Part shown: positions 27,323 to 35,252 of the stretch, one piece after another
Layout of the letters: each line of letters opens with the position of its first letter
Position numbering within the stretch: the stretch's first letter is position 1
Source: CAZNNH01 sp964574335
Lineage (GTDB): Bacteria > Acidobacteriota > Vicinamibacteria > Fen-336
Length of the DNA stretch: 41,126 bases
Direction of reading: 5' to 3'
NCBI GenBank assembly: GCA_964574335.1
Contig: CAZNNH010000039.1
Coordinates: 1 to 41,126 of the forward strand
Notes under the pieces: generated by a model
The model's database searches: none
What the model was told of the DNA's origin: nothing
Seen by the model: the letters and a program-made list of their open reading frames with translations, nothing else
Program-made: the position numbers and the translations under genes

Positions 27323-29281
27323 GTGACGGCCCTTCGAGCTCGTCCGGCGCGGAAGACGCGGGCCCCCGTGATCTCCACTGAGGTCATCGAGCGGATCTGC
27401 GAGCGGTTGCGGCACAACCAGCCCGTGAGGAGGAGCTTCCCGGGGCTGGGAAGGCTTCACATCGACCGCCAGCTGCCCTTTCTCTGCCTGTATCGCAAGT
27501 CGCCGGGACGCACCGAGCGAGGCACAGAGCGTCTCGTCATGGCGGAAGCCTCGTATCTCGTGGCTTCCACGGCGCGGTCGAGCTCATCGGCCCTGGCTCT
27601 CTTGCTGCGCCGGGTCATCGAGACCCTGGCCGGCCAGCTCGGGGGGTTCCTGCTGTTGGAGCTCTGGTCCATCGACCAGCCGCCCGAGCCGGCCGAGGTG
27701 CGGTCAGGAGGAGTCCGGCATCCGGCCTTCGAGATCCACGTGGCAAGGGACGCGGATCTCCAGGACACGGCCGAGACGCTCCGGGTTCAGCTGGACAGAG
27801 TCAGGATCCACCGCAAGGCCACCGAGGTCGAGGTCCGCGAGGGCCGCCGCTGGGGGCCGCCCGGGCTGGCACCGATCCTGCCGCGGCACGAGATACGGGA
27901 GTTGCGCGGCCGAGAGATCGGCCTGGGGGTGGCCCCGATCTACCTGAGCCCCGACGGCCAGACGGTCTATCCGCTCATTCTGAGGGCCTTGAGGCGGGCC
28001 CTGTCGCCCGCCTTGAAGCGGACGTTCCACCACTTCGCTCAGAAGCACACGTCTCACACTCCGCCCAGCTACCAGGCTTTGGGGCGGCGCCGGGTGGTCA
28101 AGGCGGTCTGGGAGGTGGACGAGCAGCTAGCGGCCATCAGCGACTCGTTCGACTTCCTGCTCCTCGTCACGCCGGTGAACATCGAGGCCGCGTGGAACCG
28201 CTTCAGGCGAAGACGCTTCGAGCAGGCGCCGGTCTTCCAGTATCGGCCCCGGCCGATCGATCCGGTCCTGATGAAGCGGCGGCTGTACGAGATTCTCATC
28301 GAGCGCGTCGAGGATCCGACACTGGCGCAGATCTTCTGGGAGAAGCAGGCCGAGCTGGATCGGCAGCTCACGATGCTCGCCGACCGCGACACCCGGCGCT
28401 TCCTCTACGGGGGCCTGCAGGCGTATGGCAGGCCCGACAGCCAGCTGGTGGCCACCGCCCGGGATCTGCTCGACCAGATTCCCTCCCGGACGCGAGAGAA
28501 CGGGCGACAAGGACGCGTGGACGCTGCGGCCTTCGCCGAGCGGGCCCGGGAGGAGCTGAGCTGCTACCAACGAATGGATCCGGCGTTCACCGCCACGGTC
28601 CAGGTGCGTGAGGACATGTACTCCGGACTGATGGTCTCGAGAGGGCGACTGCTGATCGGAAAGGGCGCCCAAATCCCCCAGGGTCGGGTGGAGGCTCTCC
28701 TGAGCCACGAGGTCGGGACCCACCTGGTCACCTACTACAACGGCCGCGCGCAGCCTCTTCGCCAGCTCTACGTGGGGCTGGCCGGATACGACGAGCTCCA
28801 GGAGGGGCTGGCGGTGCTGGCCGAGTATCTGGTGGGCGGCCTCAGCCGGGGACGGCTGCGCCTGCTGGCGGCGCGCGTCGTGGCCGCGCACAGCATGGTC
28901 GAGGGGGCTTCGTTCGTGGAGGTGTATCGCCTGCTCGACCGGACCTACCAGTTCGATCAGAAGACCGCATTCACGATCACGATGCGGATCTTCCGGGGAG
29001 GGGGCCTGGTCAAGGATGCCGTGTATCTGCGGGGCCTGCTCCGCATCCTCGACTACGTGAGGAAGGGGGGTGAGCTGGCGCCCCTCTACGTCGGGAAGAT
29101 CGCCGCCGTTCACATCCCTATCATCGAGGAGCTGCAGTGGCGTGAGGTGCTGCGGCCTCAGCCGCTTCGCCCCCGGTTCCTCGACCGGGAAGACAGCCGC
29201 GAGCGATTGAATGACATCCGCGATGGACGAACGCTGCTCGAGATGGCGCAGGGTCGCACCGGAAAGGAGAAGAGACGGTGA
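27323..29281 (+). CDS. DUF1704 / QEGLA-motif zinc metallopeptidase-like protein
   Basis: A 652-residue protein of the DUF1704 family, annotated elsewhere as flavohemoglobin expression-modulating QEGLA motif protein. Residues about 440-500 carry the predicted zinc site H462-E-V-G-T-H467 (HExxxH), followed by the name-giving Q493-E494-G-L-A, whose glutamate is the likely third ligand. Eukaryotic relatives in this family act as tubulin tyrosine carboxypeptidases, so a carboxypeptidase-like reaction is plausible; the bacterial substrate is unknown. The N-terminal 430 residues are helical and basic. The start is uncertain: GTG 27323 has only a weak site, and GTG 27368 is an alternative. It overlaps the ATP-grasp gene by 4 bp (GTGA). 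The 260 bases upstream of it hold no gene I can support. Confidence 0.88.
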   Translation: MTALRARPARKTRAPVISTEVIERICERLRHNQPVRRSFPGLGRLHIDRQLPFLCLYRKSPGRTERGTERLVMAEASYLVASTARSSSSALALLLRRVIETLAGQLGGFLLLELWSIDQPPEPAEVRSGGVRHPAFEIHVARDADLQDTAETLRVQLDRVRIHRKATEVEVREGRRWGPPGLAPILPRHEIRELRGREIGLGVAPIYLSPDGQTVYPLILRALRRALSPALKRTFHHFAQKHTSHTPPSYQALGRRRVVKAVWEVDEQLAAISDSFDFLLLVTPVNIEAAWNRFRRRRFEQAPVFQYRPRPIDPVLMKRRLYEILIERVEDPTLAQIFWEKQAELDRQLTMLADRDTRRFLYGGLQAYGRPDSQLVATARDLLDQIPSRTRENGRQGRVDAAAFAERAREELSCYQRMDPAFTATVQVREDMYSGLMVSRGRLLIGKGAQIPQGRVEALLSHEVGTHLVTYYNGRAQPLRQLYVGLAGYDELQEGLAVLAEYLVGGLSRGRLRLLAARVVAAHSMVEGASFVEVYRLLDRTYQFDQKTAFTITMRIFRGGGLVKDAVYLRGLLRILDYVRKGGELAPLYVGKIAAVHIPIIEELQWREVLRPQPLRPRFLDREDSRERLNDIRDGRTLLEMAQGRTGKEKRR

Positions 29282-30324
29282 AGATTGGACTGGTCGTGAA
29301 TGACATCAAGACCGAGGAGACCGGGTACACGACAACTCGCCTCGCCATGGCAGCGATCAACCTGGGTCATGAGGCATGGGTGATGGGTGCCGGAGACTTC
29401 GCGTACGACCCGGATGAGCGCATCCGCGCCCGGGCGAAGACCGCCCCACGGTCGAAGTACACATCGTCGGAGGTCTTCCTGGCCGACCTGCAGGGCAAGA
29501 AGGCCAGAACCGAGAGGATCACCGTCGACGACCTTGACGTGCTGATGCTGCGCAGCGATCCGTCGACCGACACCGGGCTGCGTGCCTGGGCACAGGCCGC
29601 GGGCATCATCTTCGGCCGCGTGGCCATGCGGCATGGGGTGATCGTGCTCAACGACCCCAACGGACTGTCGAAGGCGATGAACAAGATGTACTTTCAGCTG
29701 TTTCCCGAAGAGGTCCGCCCGAAGACGCTGATCACCAGGGACCGGGACGAGATCAAGGCCTTTGCCAAGGAGCTTGGGGGCAACGTCGTCCTGAAGCCGC
29801 TCCAGGGCTCAGGGGGACAGAGCGTCTTTCTGGTGCGCCCGGACGACCTGCCGAACCTGAACCAGATGATCGAGGCGGTCAGCCGCGAGGGGTACGTCAT
29901 CGTCCAGGAGTACCTTCCCGCGGCGGCCGAAGGGGACACGCGCCTGTTCGTGATGAACGGACAGGCGCTGCGCTACAAGGGCAAGTACGCTGCCTTCCAG
30001 CGCGTCCGCCACGGGGACGACATGCGCAGCAACATCCACGCCGGAGGCAAGCTCCGCCAAGCCACCATCACCGACACTCACCTGAAGATCGTCGAGATCG
30101 TCCGCCCGAAGCTCGTACAGGACGGCATGTTCCTCGTCGGGCTCGACATCGTCGGCGACAAGCTCATGGAGATCAACGTGTTCAGCCCAGGCGGCCTCGG
30201 GAGCGCCCAGAAGTTCGAAGGGGTCAACTTCACTCATGCCGTTCTCCACGCCTTGGAGCACAAGGTGGACTACATGAGGTACTACCGGCGCAGCTTCGAC
30301 AACGTGGAGATGGCGACGCTGTAG
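29278..30324 (+). CDS. Glutathione-synthetase-like ATP-grasp ligase
   Basis: A 348-residue ATP-grasp protein with the domain order of bacterial glutathione synthetase (GshB): an N-terminal pre-ATP-grasp domain (KIGLVVNDIKTEETGYTTTR), a hinge (VIVLNDPNGLSKAMNKMY), the ATP-binding loop (NVVLKPLQGSGGQSVFLV, about 160-180), and Mg/ATP residues near the end (FLVGLDIVGDKLMEINVFSP). It has RSDPSTDTGL where GshB has a DPPFD-type substrate loop, so it may act on something other than gamma-glutamylcysteine. No gshA gene is nearby. GTG at 29278 overlaps the DUF1704 stop and has AAGGAG upstream. It should form an amide bond between a carboxylate and an amine, at the cost of ATP. Confidence 0.88.
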   Translation: MKIGLVVNDIKTEETGYTTTRLAMAAINLGHEAWVMGAGDFAYDPDERIRARAKTAPRSKYTSSEVFLADLQGKKARTERITVDDLDVLMLRSDPSTDTGLRAWAQAAGIIFGRVAMRHGVIVLNDPNGLSKAMNKMYFQLFPEEVRPKTLITRDRDEIKAFAKELGGNVVLKPLQGSGGQSVFLVRPDDLPNLNQMIEAVSREGYVIVQEYLPAAAEGDTRLFVMNGQALRYKGKYAAFQRVRHGDDMRSNIHAGGKLRQATITDTHLKIVEIVRPKLVQDGMFLVGLDIVGDKLMEINVFSPGGLGSAQKFEGVNFTHAVLHALEHKVDYMRYYRRSFDNVEMATL

Positions 30325-30341
30325 GGGAGCGGAGGCAAAGA

Positions 30342-31136
30342 GTGGAGGAGCCAGGCTGGAGCATCGTGGCCGGGGACGGGCCCCTGGTGGCGACGGCGAT
30401 TCACGACGGTCACGCCATGCGCGAGGAGCTGCGAGCGCGCTGTGCTCTGCGCGGTTCGGTGATGCTCAGGGAGGAGGATCCGTTCACGGGCGAGTGGACG
30501 AGCGTGGCAAACACGCGGGTCGTAGCCCGGCGCTCGCGCTTCGAGGTGGATCTGAACCGGCCGCGGGAGAAGGCGGTATACCTCGAGCCGGGAGATGCCT
30601 GGGGCCTGGACGTGTGGAGGGAGCCTCTCACACAAGAGATGGTGGACCGCTCGCTCTCGCTACACGATTCGTTCTATGCGGAGTTGAAGCTGCTACTGAG
30701 GAGCAAGGTCGAGGGGCACGGACGTTTCGTCTTGCTCGACCTGCACTCGTACAACCACCGGCGAGAGGGGCCCGAGGGACCCCCGGCGGCGCCAGAAGAG
30801 AATCCCGAGGTCAATGTTGGCACCGGCAACCTGGACCGTGAGCTCTGGGCGCCGGTGGTCGAGGCGCTGCTATCGGCGCTGCGCGGTTTCGACTTCCGGG
30901 GGCGACACCTCGACGTGCGCGAGAACGTCAAGTTCCGGGGAGGGTACCTGTCGAAATGGGTTCAGCAGGAGTTCCCCGGGTCCGGTTGCGCGCTCGCCAT
31001 CGAGTTCAAGAAGTTCTTCATAGATGAATGGACCGGCGAGCCCGTTCCGGAGACGCTGGAAGCGGTCCGCCAAGCGGTGGCGTCGATTGCCACTCCCGTT
31101 CTCACGACGTTGGCCCGATGGGACTGGCCGGTCTGA
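30342..31136 (+). CDS. N-formylglutamate amidohydrolase-like enzyme
   Basis: A 264-residue protein of the N-formylglutamate amidohydrolase (HutG-like, Pfam FGase) family. Visible landmarks: an early ATAIHDGHAMREEL loop, SVANTRVVARRSRFEVDLNR (the conserved Asp/Asn-Arg stretch), LLDLHSYNHRR with a probable metal-binding histidine, and ENVKFRGGYLSKW before a C-terminal Glu in ALAIEFKKFF. Characterised members hydrolyse N-formyl or similar N-acyl bonds on glutamate. No histidine-degradation genes are near, so the hut role is unlikely. GTG at 30342 has GGAGG 6 bases upstream. It is the third gene of the DUF1704 / ATP-grasp cassette, 17 bases after the ligase. Confidence 0.85.
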   Translation: MEEPGWSIVAGDGPLVATAIHDGHAMREELRARCALRGSVMLREEDPFTGEWTSVANTRVVARRSRFEVDLNRPREKAVYLEPGDAWGLDVWREPLTQEMVDRSLSLHDSFYAELKLLLRSKVEGHGRFVLLDLHSYNHRREGPEGPPAAPEENPEVNVGTGNLDRELWAPVVEALLSALRGFDFRGRHLDVRENVKFRGGYLSKWVQQEFPGSGCALAIEFKKFFIDEWTGEPVPETLEAVRQAVASIATPVLTTLARWDWPV

Positions 31137-31206
31137 AGGCATCCTGAGGCTCATCAACGCTGGAACTAGATACCGCAGGCTCGGCTACGCTGCCTTCAGG
31201 ATGATC
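31133..31206. other. Inverted repeat after the amidohydrolase gene
   Basis: CTGAAGGCA (31133-31141, reaching into the stop codon) is the exact reverse complement of TGCCTTCAG (31191-31199), and CATCCTGA just after the first arm can pair with TCAGGATG. This is a possible 3'-end hairpin with a large loop for the cassette transcript. It also loosely resembles the CATCCTGAG repeat at the left end of the window. Confidence 0.3.
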
Positions 31207-31277
31207 CGGCGGCTCGGCCCCCAGCCCACACGTCCAAAGCCGTGTCCGCAATGATGTCGGCTCGAGGCGACCTTCGG

Positions 31278-31283
31278 TAGAAT
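31278..31283 (+). promoter_or_regulatory. Possible -10 element of malQ
   Basis: TAGAAT lies 9 bases before the malQ GTG at 31293. No good -35 is seen at the right distance, and there is no Shine-Dalgarno sequence. If used, the transcript would start within a few bases of the start codon, giving a leaderless message. Confidence 0.3.
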
Positions 31284-31292
31284 GGTCCTCTG

Positions 31293-32843
31293 GTGGCCAA
31301 GCCCAGGGTCGACCCCGCCGCTCCGCTCCAGAGCCGGCGCAGCGGTGTGCTGCTGCATGTCACCTCCCTTCCCGGTCCGCACGGCGGCGGCGACCTCGGG
31401 CCCTCCGCCCACCGGTTCGTCGACTTCCTGGCCGAGGCCGGCCAGAGCTACTGGCAGATGCTGCCGGTGGTGCCCCCTGCCCACGAGCACTCCCCTTACA
31501 ACGCCACCTCCGCCTTCGCCGGCAGCCCGCTCCTGCTGAGCCTGGAGCGACTGGTCACGAGGGGCCTGCTGGATCCCTCTCGGCTTTCGCCGGCGCGATC
31601 GCTGGGGACCCGGCGCGCGCGGCTCGAGGCCGCCCAGAGCTACCGCGAGCCACGATTGCGCGAGGCGTTCGCGGCCTTCGAGGCTCGGGGCGAAAGGCGC
31701 CACGGCTTTGCCGACTTCTGCGAGCGGAGCGACGCCTGGCTCCCCGACTACGCCCTGTTCAGCGCCCTGCGCGCGGCACACGACGGCCGCCCCTGGACTG
31801 GCTGGGAGAGGCCGCTGCGCGACCGACGCCCCGCCGCCTTGGCCGAGGCCGAACGGGAGCTGGCGGGCGAGGTCCGCTACCGGAAGTTCCTGCAGTTCGA
31901 GTTCGAGCGGCAGTGGTCCGAGCTCCGCGAGCGCTGCCGCCATCGCGGCGTCTGGCTGATGGGCGACGTGCCGATCTTCGTCGCCCACGACTCGGCCGAC
32001 GTCTGGGCCCACCCCGAGCTATATCAGCTCGACGAGCGGGGTCGCCCGCGGGTGGTGGCGGGCTGCCCGCCCGACTACTTCAGCCGGGACGGCCAGCTCT
32101 GGGGCAACCCGCTGTACGACTGGCGGGTCCTGCGGGGGCGTGACTACGACTGGTGGGTCGCCCGCCTTCAGGCCACGCTTCGCCGCTTCGACGCGGCGCG
32201 CCTCGACCACTTCATCGGCTTCGTCAACTACTGGGCGGTCCCGGGCCGCGCCCGAACCGCCCGCCACGGGCGCTGGGTGGAGGGCCCCGGGGCCCACTTC
32301 TTCGAGCGGGCCTTCGAGAAGCTCGGCCGGCTCCCGCTGGTGGCCGAGGATCTCGGCGTGGTGACGCCCAAGGTCGACGCGCTGCGCGACCGACTCGGCC
32401 TTCCCGGCATGAAGGTCCTGCAGTTCGCCTTCGACGGCGGGGCCGGTGGCGAGGCCGGGCGTCCTCACCACTTCCAGCCCAACTGCGTGGTCTACACCGG
32501 GACCCACGACAACGACACGACGGTGGGCTGGTTCCGCAAGCTTCGAACGTCCCCTCGCACCCGCCCCCAGCGTGACCGGCTGCTGCGCTACCTGGCGAGC
32601 GATGGCGCCGAGATCCACTGGGACCTGATCCGGCTGGCGTGGATGTCGGTGGCCCGCACCGCTATCGTCCCGGTCCAGGACCTGCTCGGCCTCGGCTCGG
32701 CGGCCCGGATGAACGTGCCCGGCAGCCACGTCGGCAATTGGGGGTACCGGCTGGGCGACGACGACCTGACGCCCGAGCTGGCGGATCGGCTGGCGGCGCT
32801 GACCGCCACCTTCGGCCGTCTTCCCACTCCTAAGCCGAAGTAA
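31293..32843 (+). CDS. malQ: 4-alpha-glucanotransferase (amylomaltase)
   Basis: A 516-residue GH77 enzyme that transfers alpha-1,4-glucan segments between maltodextrins, releasing glucose. The N-terminal landmark RRSGVLLHVTSLPGPHGGGD begins at about residue 15; catalytic residues are nucleophile D305 in RLDHFIGFVNYW, acid/base E352 in VAEDLG and D406 in THDND. The length fits the compact amylomaltase type without extra N-terminal domains. The GTG start at 31293 lacks a Shine-Dalgarno sequence; no ATG lies near. It is transcribed away from the glgE operon, with the DUF1704 cassette between them, and should recycle the linear chains released by GlgX. Confidence 0.95.
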   Translation: MAKPRVDPAAPLQSRRSGVLLHVTSLPGPHGGGDLGPSAHRFVDFLAEAGQSYWQMLPVVPPAHEHSPYNATSAFAGSPLLLSLERLVTRGLLDPSRLSPARSLGTRRARLEAAQSYREPRLREAFAAFEARGERRHGFADFCERSDAWLPDYALFSALRAAHDGRPWTGWERPLRDRRPAALAEAERELAGEVRYRKFLQFEFERQWSELRERCRHRGVWLMGDVPIFVAHDSADVWAHPELYQLDERGRPRVVAGCPPDYFSRDGQLWGNPLYDWRVLRGRDYDWWVARLQATLRRFDAARLDHFIGFVNYWAVPGRARTARHGRWVEGPGAHFFERAFEKLGRLPLVAEDLGVVTPKVDALRDRLGLPGMKVLQFAFDGGAGGEAGRPHHFQPNCVVYTGTHDNDTTVGWFRKLRTSPRTRPQRDRLLRYLASDGAEIHWDLIRLAWMSVARTAIVPVQDLLGLGSAARMNVPGSHVGNWGYRLGDDDLTPELADRLAALTATFGRLPTPKPK

Positions 32844-32872
32844 AGAAGCGACTTACGATGACGCAGCTCGCC

Positions 32873-32901
32873 TTGCCTCGTATCAGGTGGTGTGGTAGGC
32901 T
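32873..32901 (+). promoter_or_regulatory. Possible promoter of the F0 ATP synthase operon
   Basis: TTGCCT (32873-32878), a 17-base spacer, then TAGGCT (32896-32901), 33 bases before the first gene of the operon at 32935. Both boxes match only partly, but the spacing is ideal and malQ has just ended. Confidence 0.45.
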
Positions 32902-32934
32902 CCGTCCCTGGCGCGGCGCCTTCGGTGGCCTCGA

Positions 32935-33159
32935 ATGGGAAGTCAGCAGGACCCACGGGACTGGACTCGTGCCCTGCGGGAGGCAGCGCCGCTTCTGGGG
33001 CTCGGCACGAGCCTGGCGGTGACTGTGGCGCTCGCTCTGGCGGCAGGCTACTGGGTGGACGGTCGGCTCGGCACGAAGCCCATTTTCTTTCTGGTCGGGG
33101 CAGCCTTCGGGGTGGCCGGGGCGCTCTTGCAGATCTACAAGCTGGGTCGCCGCCCATGA
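32935..33159 (+). CDS. AtpZ/AtpI-type small F0 assembly protein
   Basis: A 74-residue membrane protein with two helices (about 20-40 and 48-66): LLGLGTSLAVTVALALAAGYWVDGRLGTKPIFFLVGAAFGVAGALLQIYKL. The helix-hairpin-helix around GYWVDGRLGT is the hallmark of the F0F1-ATPase-associated family (Pfam ATPase_gene1, AtpZ), which lies first in many atp operons and is linked to Mg uptake or assembly of the c-ring. It overlaps the next gene by ATGA. Confidence 0.85.
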   Translation: MGSQQDPRDWTRALREAAPLLGLGTSLAVTVALALAAGYWVDGRLGTKPIFFLVGAAFGVAGALLQIYKLGRRP

Positions 33160-33545
33160 GCGTCGGACGGTACACGCTGGTCGTGCTGGCGCTGGTCGGT
33201 AGCTCGTTGGCGGTGGCTTGGCCGGCGTTGCCGGCCTCTCTCGACGCCCAGGGCCGCCGGGCGGCGCTGCTGGGAGGCGGGATCGCCGCCGCCAACACGC
33301 TGCTGGCCTACGCCACCACCGTCTGGGCGGAGCGACGCTCCACCAAGGTGTTCCTCGGGGCGGTACTGGGCGGGATGCTGGGACGCATGGGGCTGATGCT
33401 GGCGGCCGTGGTCGTGGCCGTGATCGGTCTCGGGTTGCCCAAGGTGCCGCTGGCCGTCTCGCTGCTCGGCTACTTCGTGGTCTTCCTGGTTTTCGAGCTG
33501 ACGCTCCTTCATCGCAAGACCAGCCCGGGCGCGGAGGCTCGATGA
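33156..33545 (+). CDS. ATP synthase I-like membrane protein
   Basis: A 129-residue protein with four predicted helices (about 7-25, 38-58, 68-92 and 97-117) and few conserved polar residues. Size, topology and place between the AtpZ-like gene and atpB match the AtpI / ATP-synt_I group that helps c-ring assembly. Sequence evidence alone is weak; the call leans on position. The start was chosen at the ATG overlapping the previous stop; the frame extends upstream without a plausible start. It overlaps atpB by 4 bp. Confidence 0.7.
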   Translation: MSVGRYTLVVLALVGSSLAVAWPALPASLDAQGRRAALLGGGIAAANTLLAYATTVWAERRSTKVFLGAVLGGMLGRMGLMLAAVVVAVIGLGLPKVPLAVSLLGYFVVFLVFELTLLHRKTSPGAEAR

Positions 33546-34411
33546 GCCCGCTGCTCCTGCTGCTGGCCGGCAACGCCGAGGTCGCCACCGAAGCCGTCGA
33601 GCACGGAGCTCACGACGCGAGCCACGGCGGTCCGGCCCAGGTGCTGATGCATCACGCCCTGGACACCACCTACTTCGGGTTCCCGTCCAAGCATCTCGCC
33701 TTCTTCGTCTTCGCGGCGCTCCTGGTGCTCCTGGTGATCCGCCTGGCGATGGGCGGCTACGACAACGCGCTGCCGAAGGGAGCCCGGTCCGCCCCCAGCC
33801 TCTTCGGGCGCTTCCGCAGCGGGCTGGCCACCTTCGTCGAGATGCTGGTGGTCTTCATCCGCGACGACATCGCGATCAAGAACATCGGCCACGAAGGGCC
33901 CAAGTTCACGCCGCTCCTGTGCAGCTTCTTCTTCTTCATCCTGATCGCGGCGCTGCTGGGCCTGACCCCGTTCTCGGCCACCTCCACCGGAAACATCGCC
34001 GTCACCGGCGCGCTGGCCTTCGTCTCGTTCCTGGCCCAGCAGTACGCCGGGATCTCCAAGTTCGGTGTGGTCCGCCACTTCACCGGGATCGTCCCCCCGG
34101 GTCTCCCCTTGTGGCTGCTACCGATCATGATTCCGGTGGAGATCCTGAGCATGTTCACCAAGCCGTTCGCCCTGATGATCCGGCTCTTCGCCAACATGCT
34201 GGCCGGCCACATGGTCATCACCACCCTGCTCATGCTGGTCGCGCTGATGGCCAAGGTCAGCCTGGGCTTCGGCGTGGCCATGGTCCCGGTCTCGTTGGGC
34301 CTGGCGCTGTTCATCATGCTGCTCGAGATCCTGGTCGCCTTCATCCAGGCCTACATCTTCACCCTGCTCACTGCCATCTTCATTGGGATGTACGCGCATC
34401 CCGCCCACTGA
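33542..34411 (+). CDS. atpB: F0 ATP synthase subunit a
   Basis: A 289-residue membrane protein forming the proton half-channels of F0. The essential arginine is R214 in ALMIRLFANMLAGHMVI; the final helices carry EILVAFIQAYIFTLLTAIFI, with the conserved Glu and Gln. The N-terminus (about 15-45) is His-rich (HGAHDASHGG, then HHALDTTYFGFPSKH), as in many bacteria of this group. GGAGG lies 4 bases before ATG 33542, which overlaps the previous stop. The open frame upstream belongs to other genes. Confidence 0.96.
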   Translation: MSPLLLLLAGNAEVATEAVEHGAHDASHGGPAQVLMHHALDTTYFGFPSKHLAFFVFAALLVLLVIRLAMGGYDNALPKGARSAPSLFGRFRSGLATFVEMLVVFIRDDIAIKNIGHEGPKFTPLLCSFFFFILIAALLGLTPFSATSTGNIAVTGALAFVSFLAQQYAGISKFGVVRHFTGIVPPGLPLWLLPIMIPVEILSMFTKPFALMIRLFANMLAGHMVITTLLMLVALMAKVSLGFGVAMVPVSLGLALFIMLLEILVAFIQAYIFTLLTAIFIGMYAHPAH

Positions 34412-34453
34412 ACTCGCAAGGACTCGATAGACCCTTAAGGAGGAGAAGCCACC

Positions 34454-34681
34454 ATGGACAGCACAGCGGTCGCATTCTTCGCTGCCGGCATCGGCGCCGG
34501 GCTGACCATCATCGGCGGGGCCGCTGGCATCGGCAAGCTGGCCGCGGCGGCCATGGAGGGGATCGCCCGCCAGCCCAACGCCGCCGGAGACATTCGTGGC
34601 GCGATGATCGTCGCCGCCGGGCTGATCGAGGGCATCTCGTTCTTTGCCCTGATCGTGACGATCCTCCTGGCCATCAAGTAG
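34454..34681 (+). CDS. atpE: F0 ATP synthase subunit c
   Basis: A 75-residue helical hairpin, the ring subunit of F0. Helix 1 carries the glycine motif (GAGLTIIGGAAGIG), the loop is ARQPNA, and helix 2 carries the ion-binding carboxylate E59 in GLIEGISFF. Helix 1 lacks the glutamine and position 60 lacks the Ser/Thr that make up the sodium site of Na-type rings, so proton coupling is expected. AAGGAGG (34438-34444) lies 9 bases before the ATG. TAG is followed by atpF after 4 bases. Confidence 0.97.
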   Translation: MDSTAVAFFAAGIGAGLTIIGGAAGIGKLAAAAMEGIARQPNAAGDIRGAMIVAAGLIEGISFFALIVTILLAIK

Positions 34682-34685
34682 AGCT

Positions 34686-35219
34686 ATGCTCGGTGCGCTG
34701 CTCCCGGCCACGCTGCTGGCCGGGGGCCTGACCGACGTCGACTGGACGCTCGCCGTCTTCACCGTCGTCCTGTTCCTCCTCTTCGCCTTCGTGCTCGGGC
34801 GCTTCGGCTGGGGGCCGCTCCTCCGGTTGATCGAGGAGCGGGAGAAGTCGATCCGGGAGGCGGTCGAGGGCTCGGAGAAGGCCAACGCCGAGGCCCAGGG
34901 GCTGCTCGAGCAGCACCGGGAGATGCTCCGGGCGGCGGGCCGCGAGCGCGAGGAGATCGTCAAGAAGTCGATCCAGGAGGCGGAGCAGATCAGGGTCGAC
35001 CTGACCGCCAAGGCAAGGGCCGAGAGCGAGGAGATCGTGGCCCGGGCCAAGGAGCAGATCGGGCGCGAGAAGGCGCAGGCGATCCGGGAGATCCGGTCCG
35101 AGGTCGCCAACCTGGCGATCGAGGCGGCCTCGCGGATCGTCACCTCGTCGCTCACGCCCGAGACGCAGCGGAAGCTGGTCGACGACTACATCGCCAGCCT
35201 GCCTGCCCGACAGGAGTAG
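34686..35219 (+). CDS. atpF: F0 ATP synthase subunit b
   Basis: A 177-residue stator subunit: one membrane helix (about 20-42, DWTLAVFTVVLFLLFAFVLG) followed by a long charged coiled coil (EEREKSIREAVEGSEKANAE onward) and a short C-terminal helical cap (EAASRIVTSSLTPETQRKLVDDYI). The first 15 hydrophobic residues (LLPATLLAGG) could be a cleavable signal, as in some b subunits. Normally atpH, A, G, D and C follow; here the operon stops with F0, and an SCP2 gene comes next. Confidence 0.95.
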   Translation: MLGALLPATLLAGGLTDVDWTLAVFTVVLFLLFAFVLGRFGWGPLLRLIEEREKSIREAVEGSEKANAEAQGLLEQHREMLRAAGREREEIVKKSIQEAEQIRVDLTAKARAESEEIVARAKEQIGREKAQAIREIRSEVANLAIEAASRIVTSSLTPETQRKLVDDYIASLPARQE

Positions 35220-35252
35220 TCTGGGCCGTTCCACCCGGGGAAGGGGACGACG

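Noticed and set aside
30342..31136. Histidine utilisation (hutG) function for the amidohydrolase
   Set aside because: No other hut genes are present, and the gene is co-transcribed with DUF1704 and ATP-grasp genes, pointing to another role.
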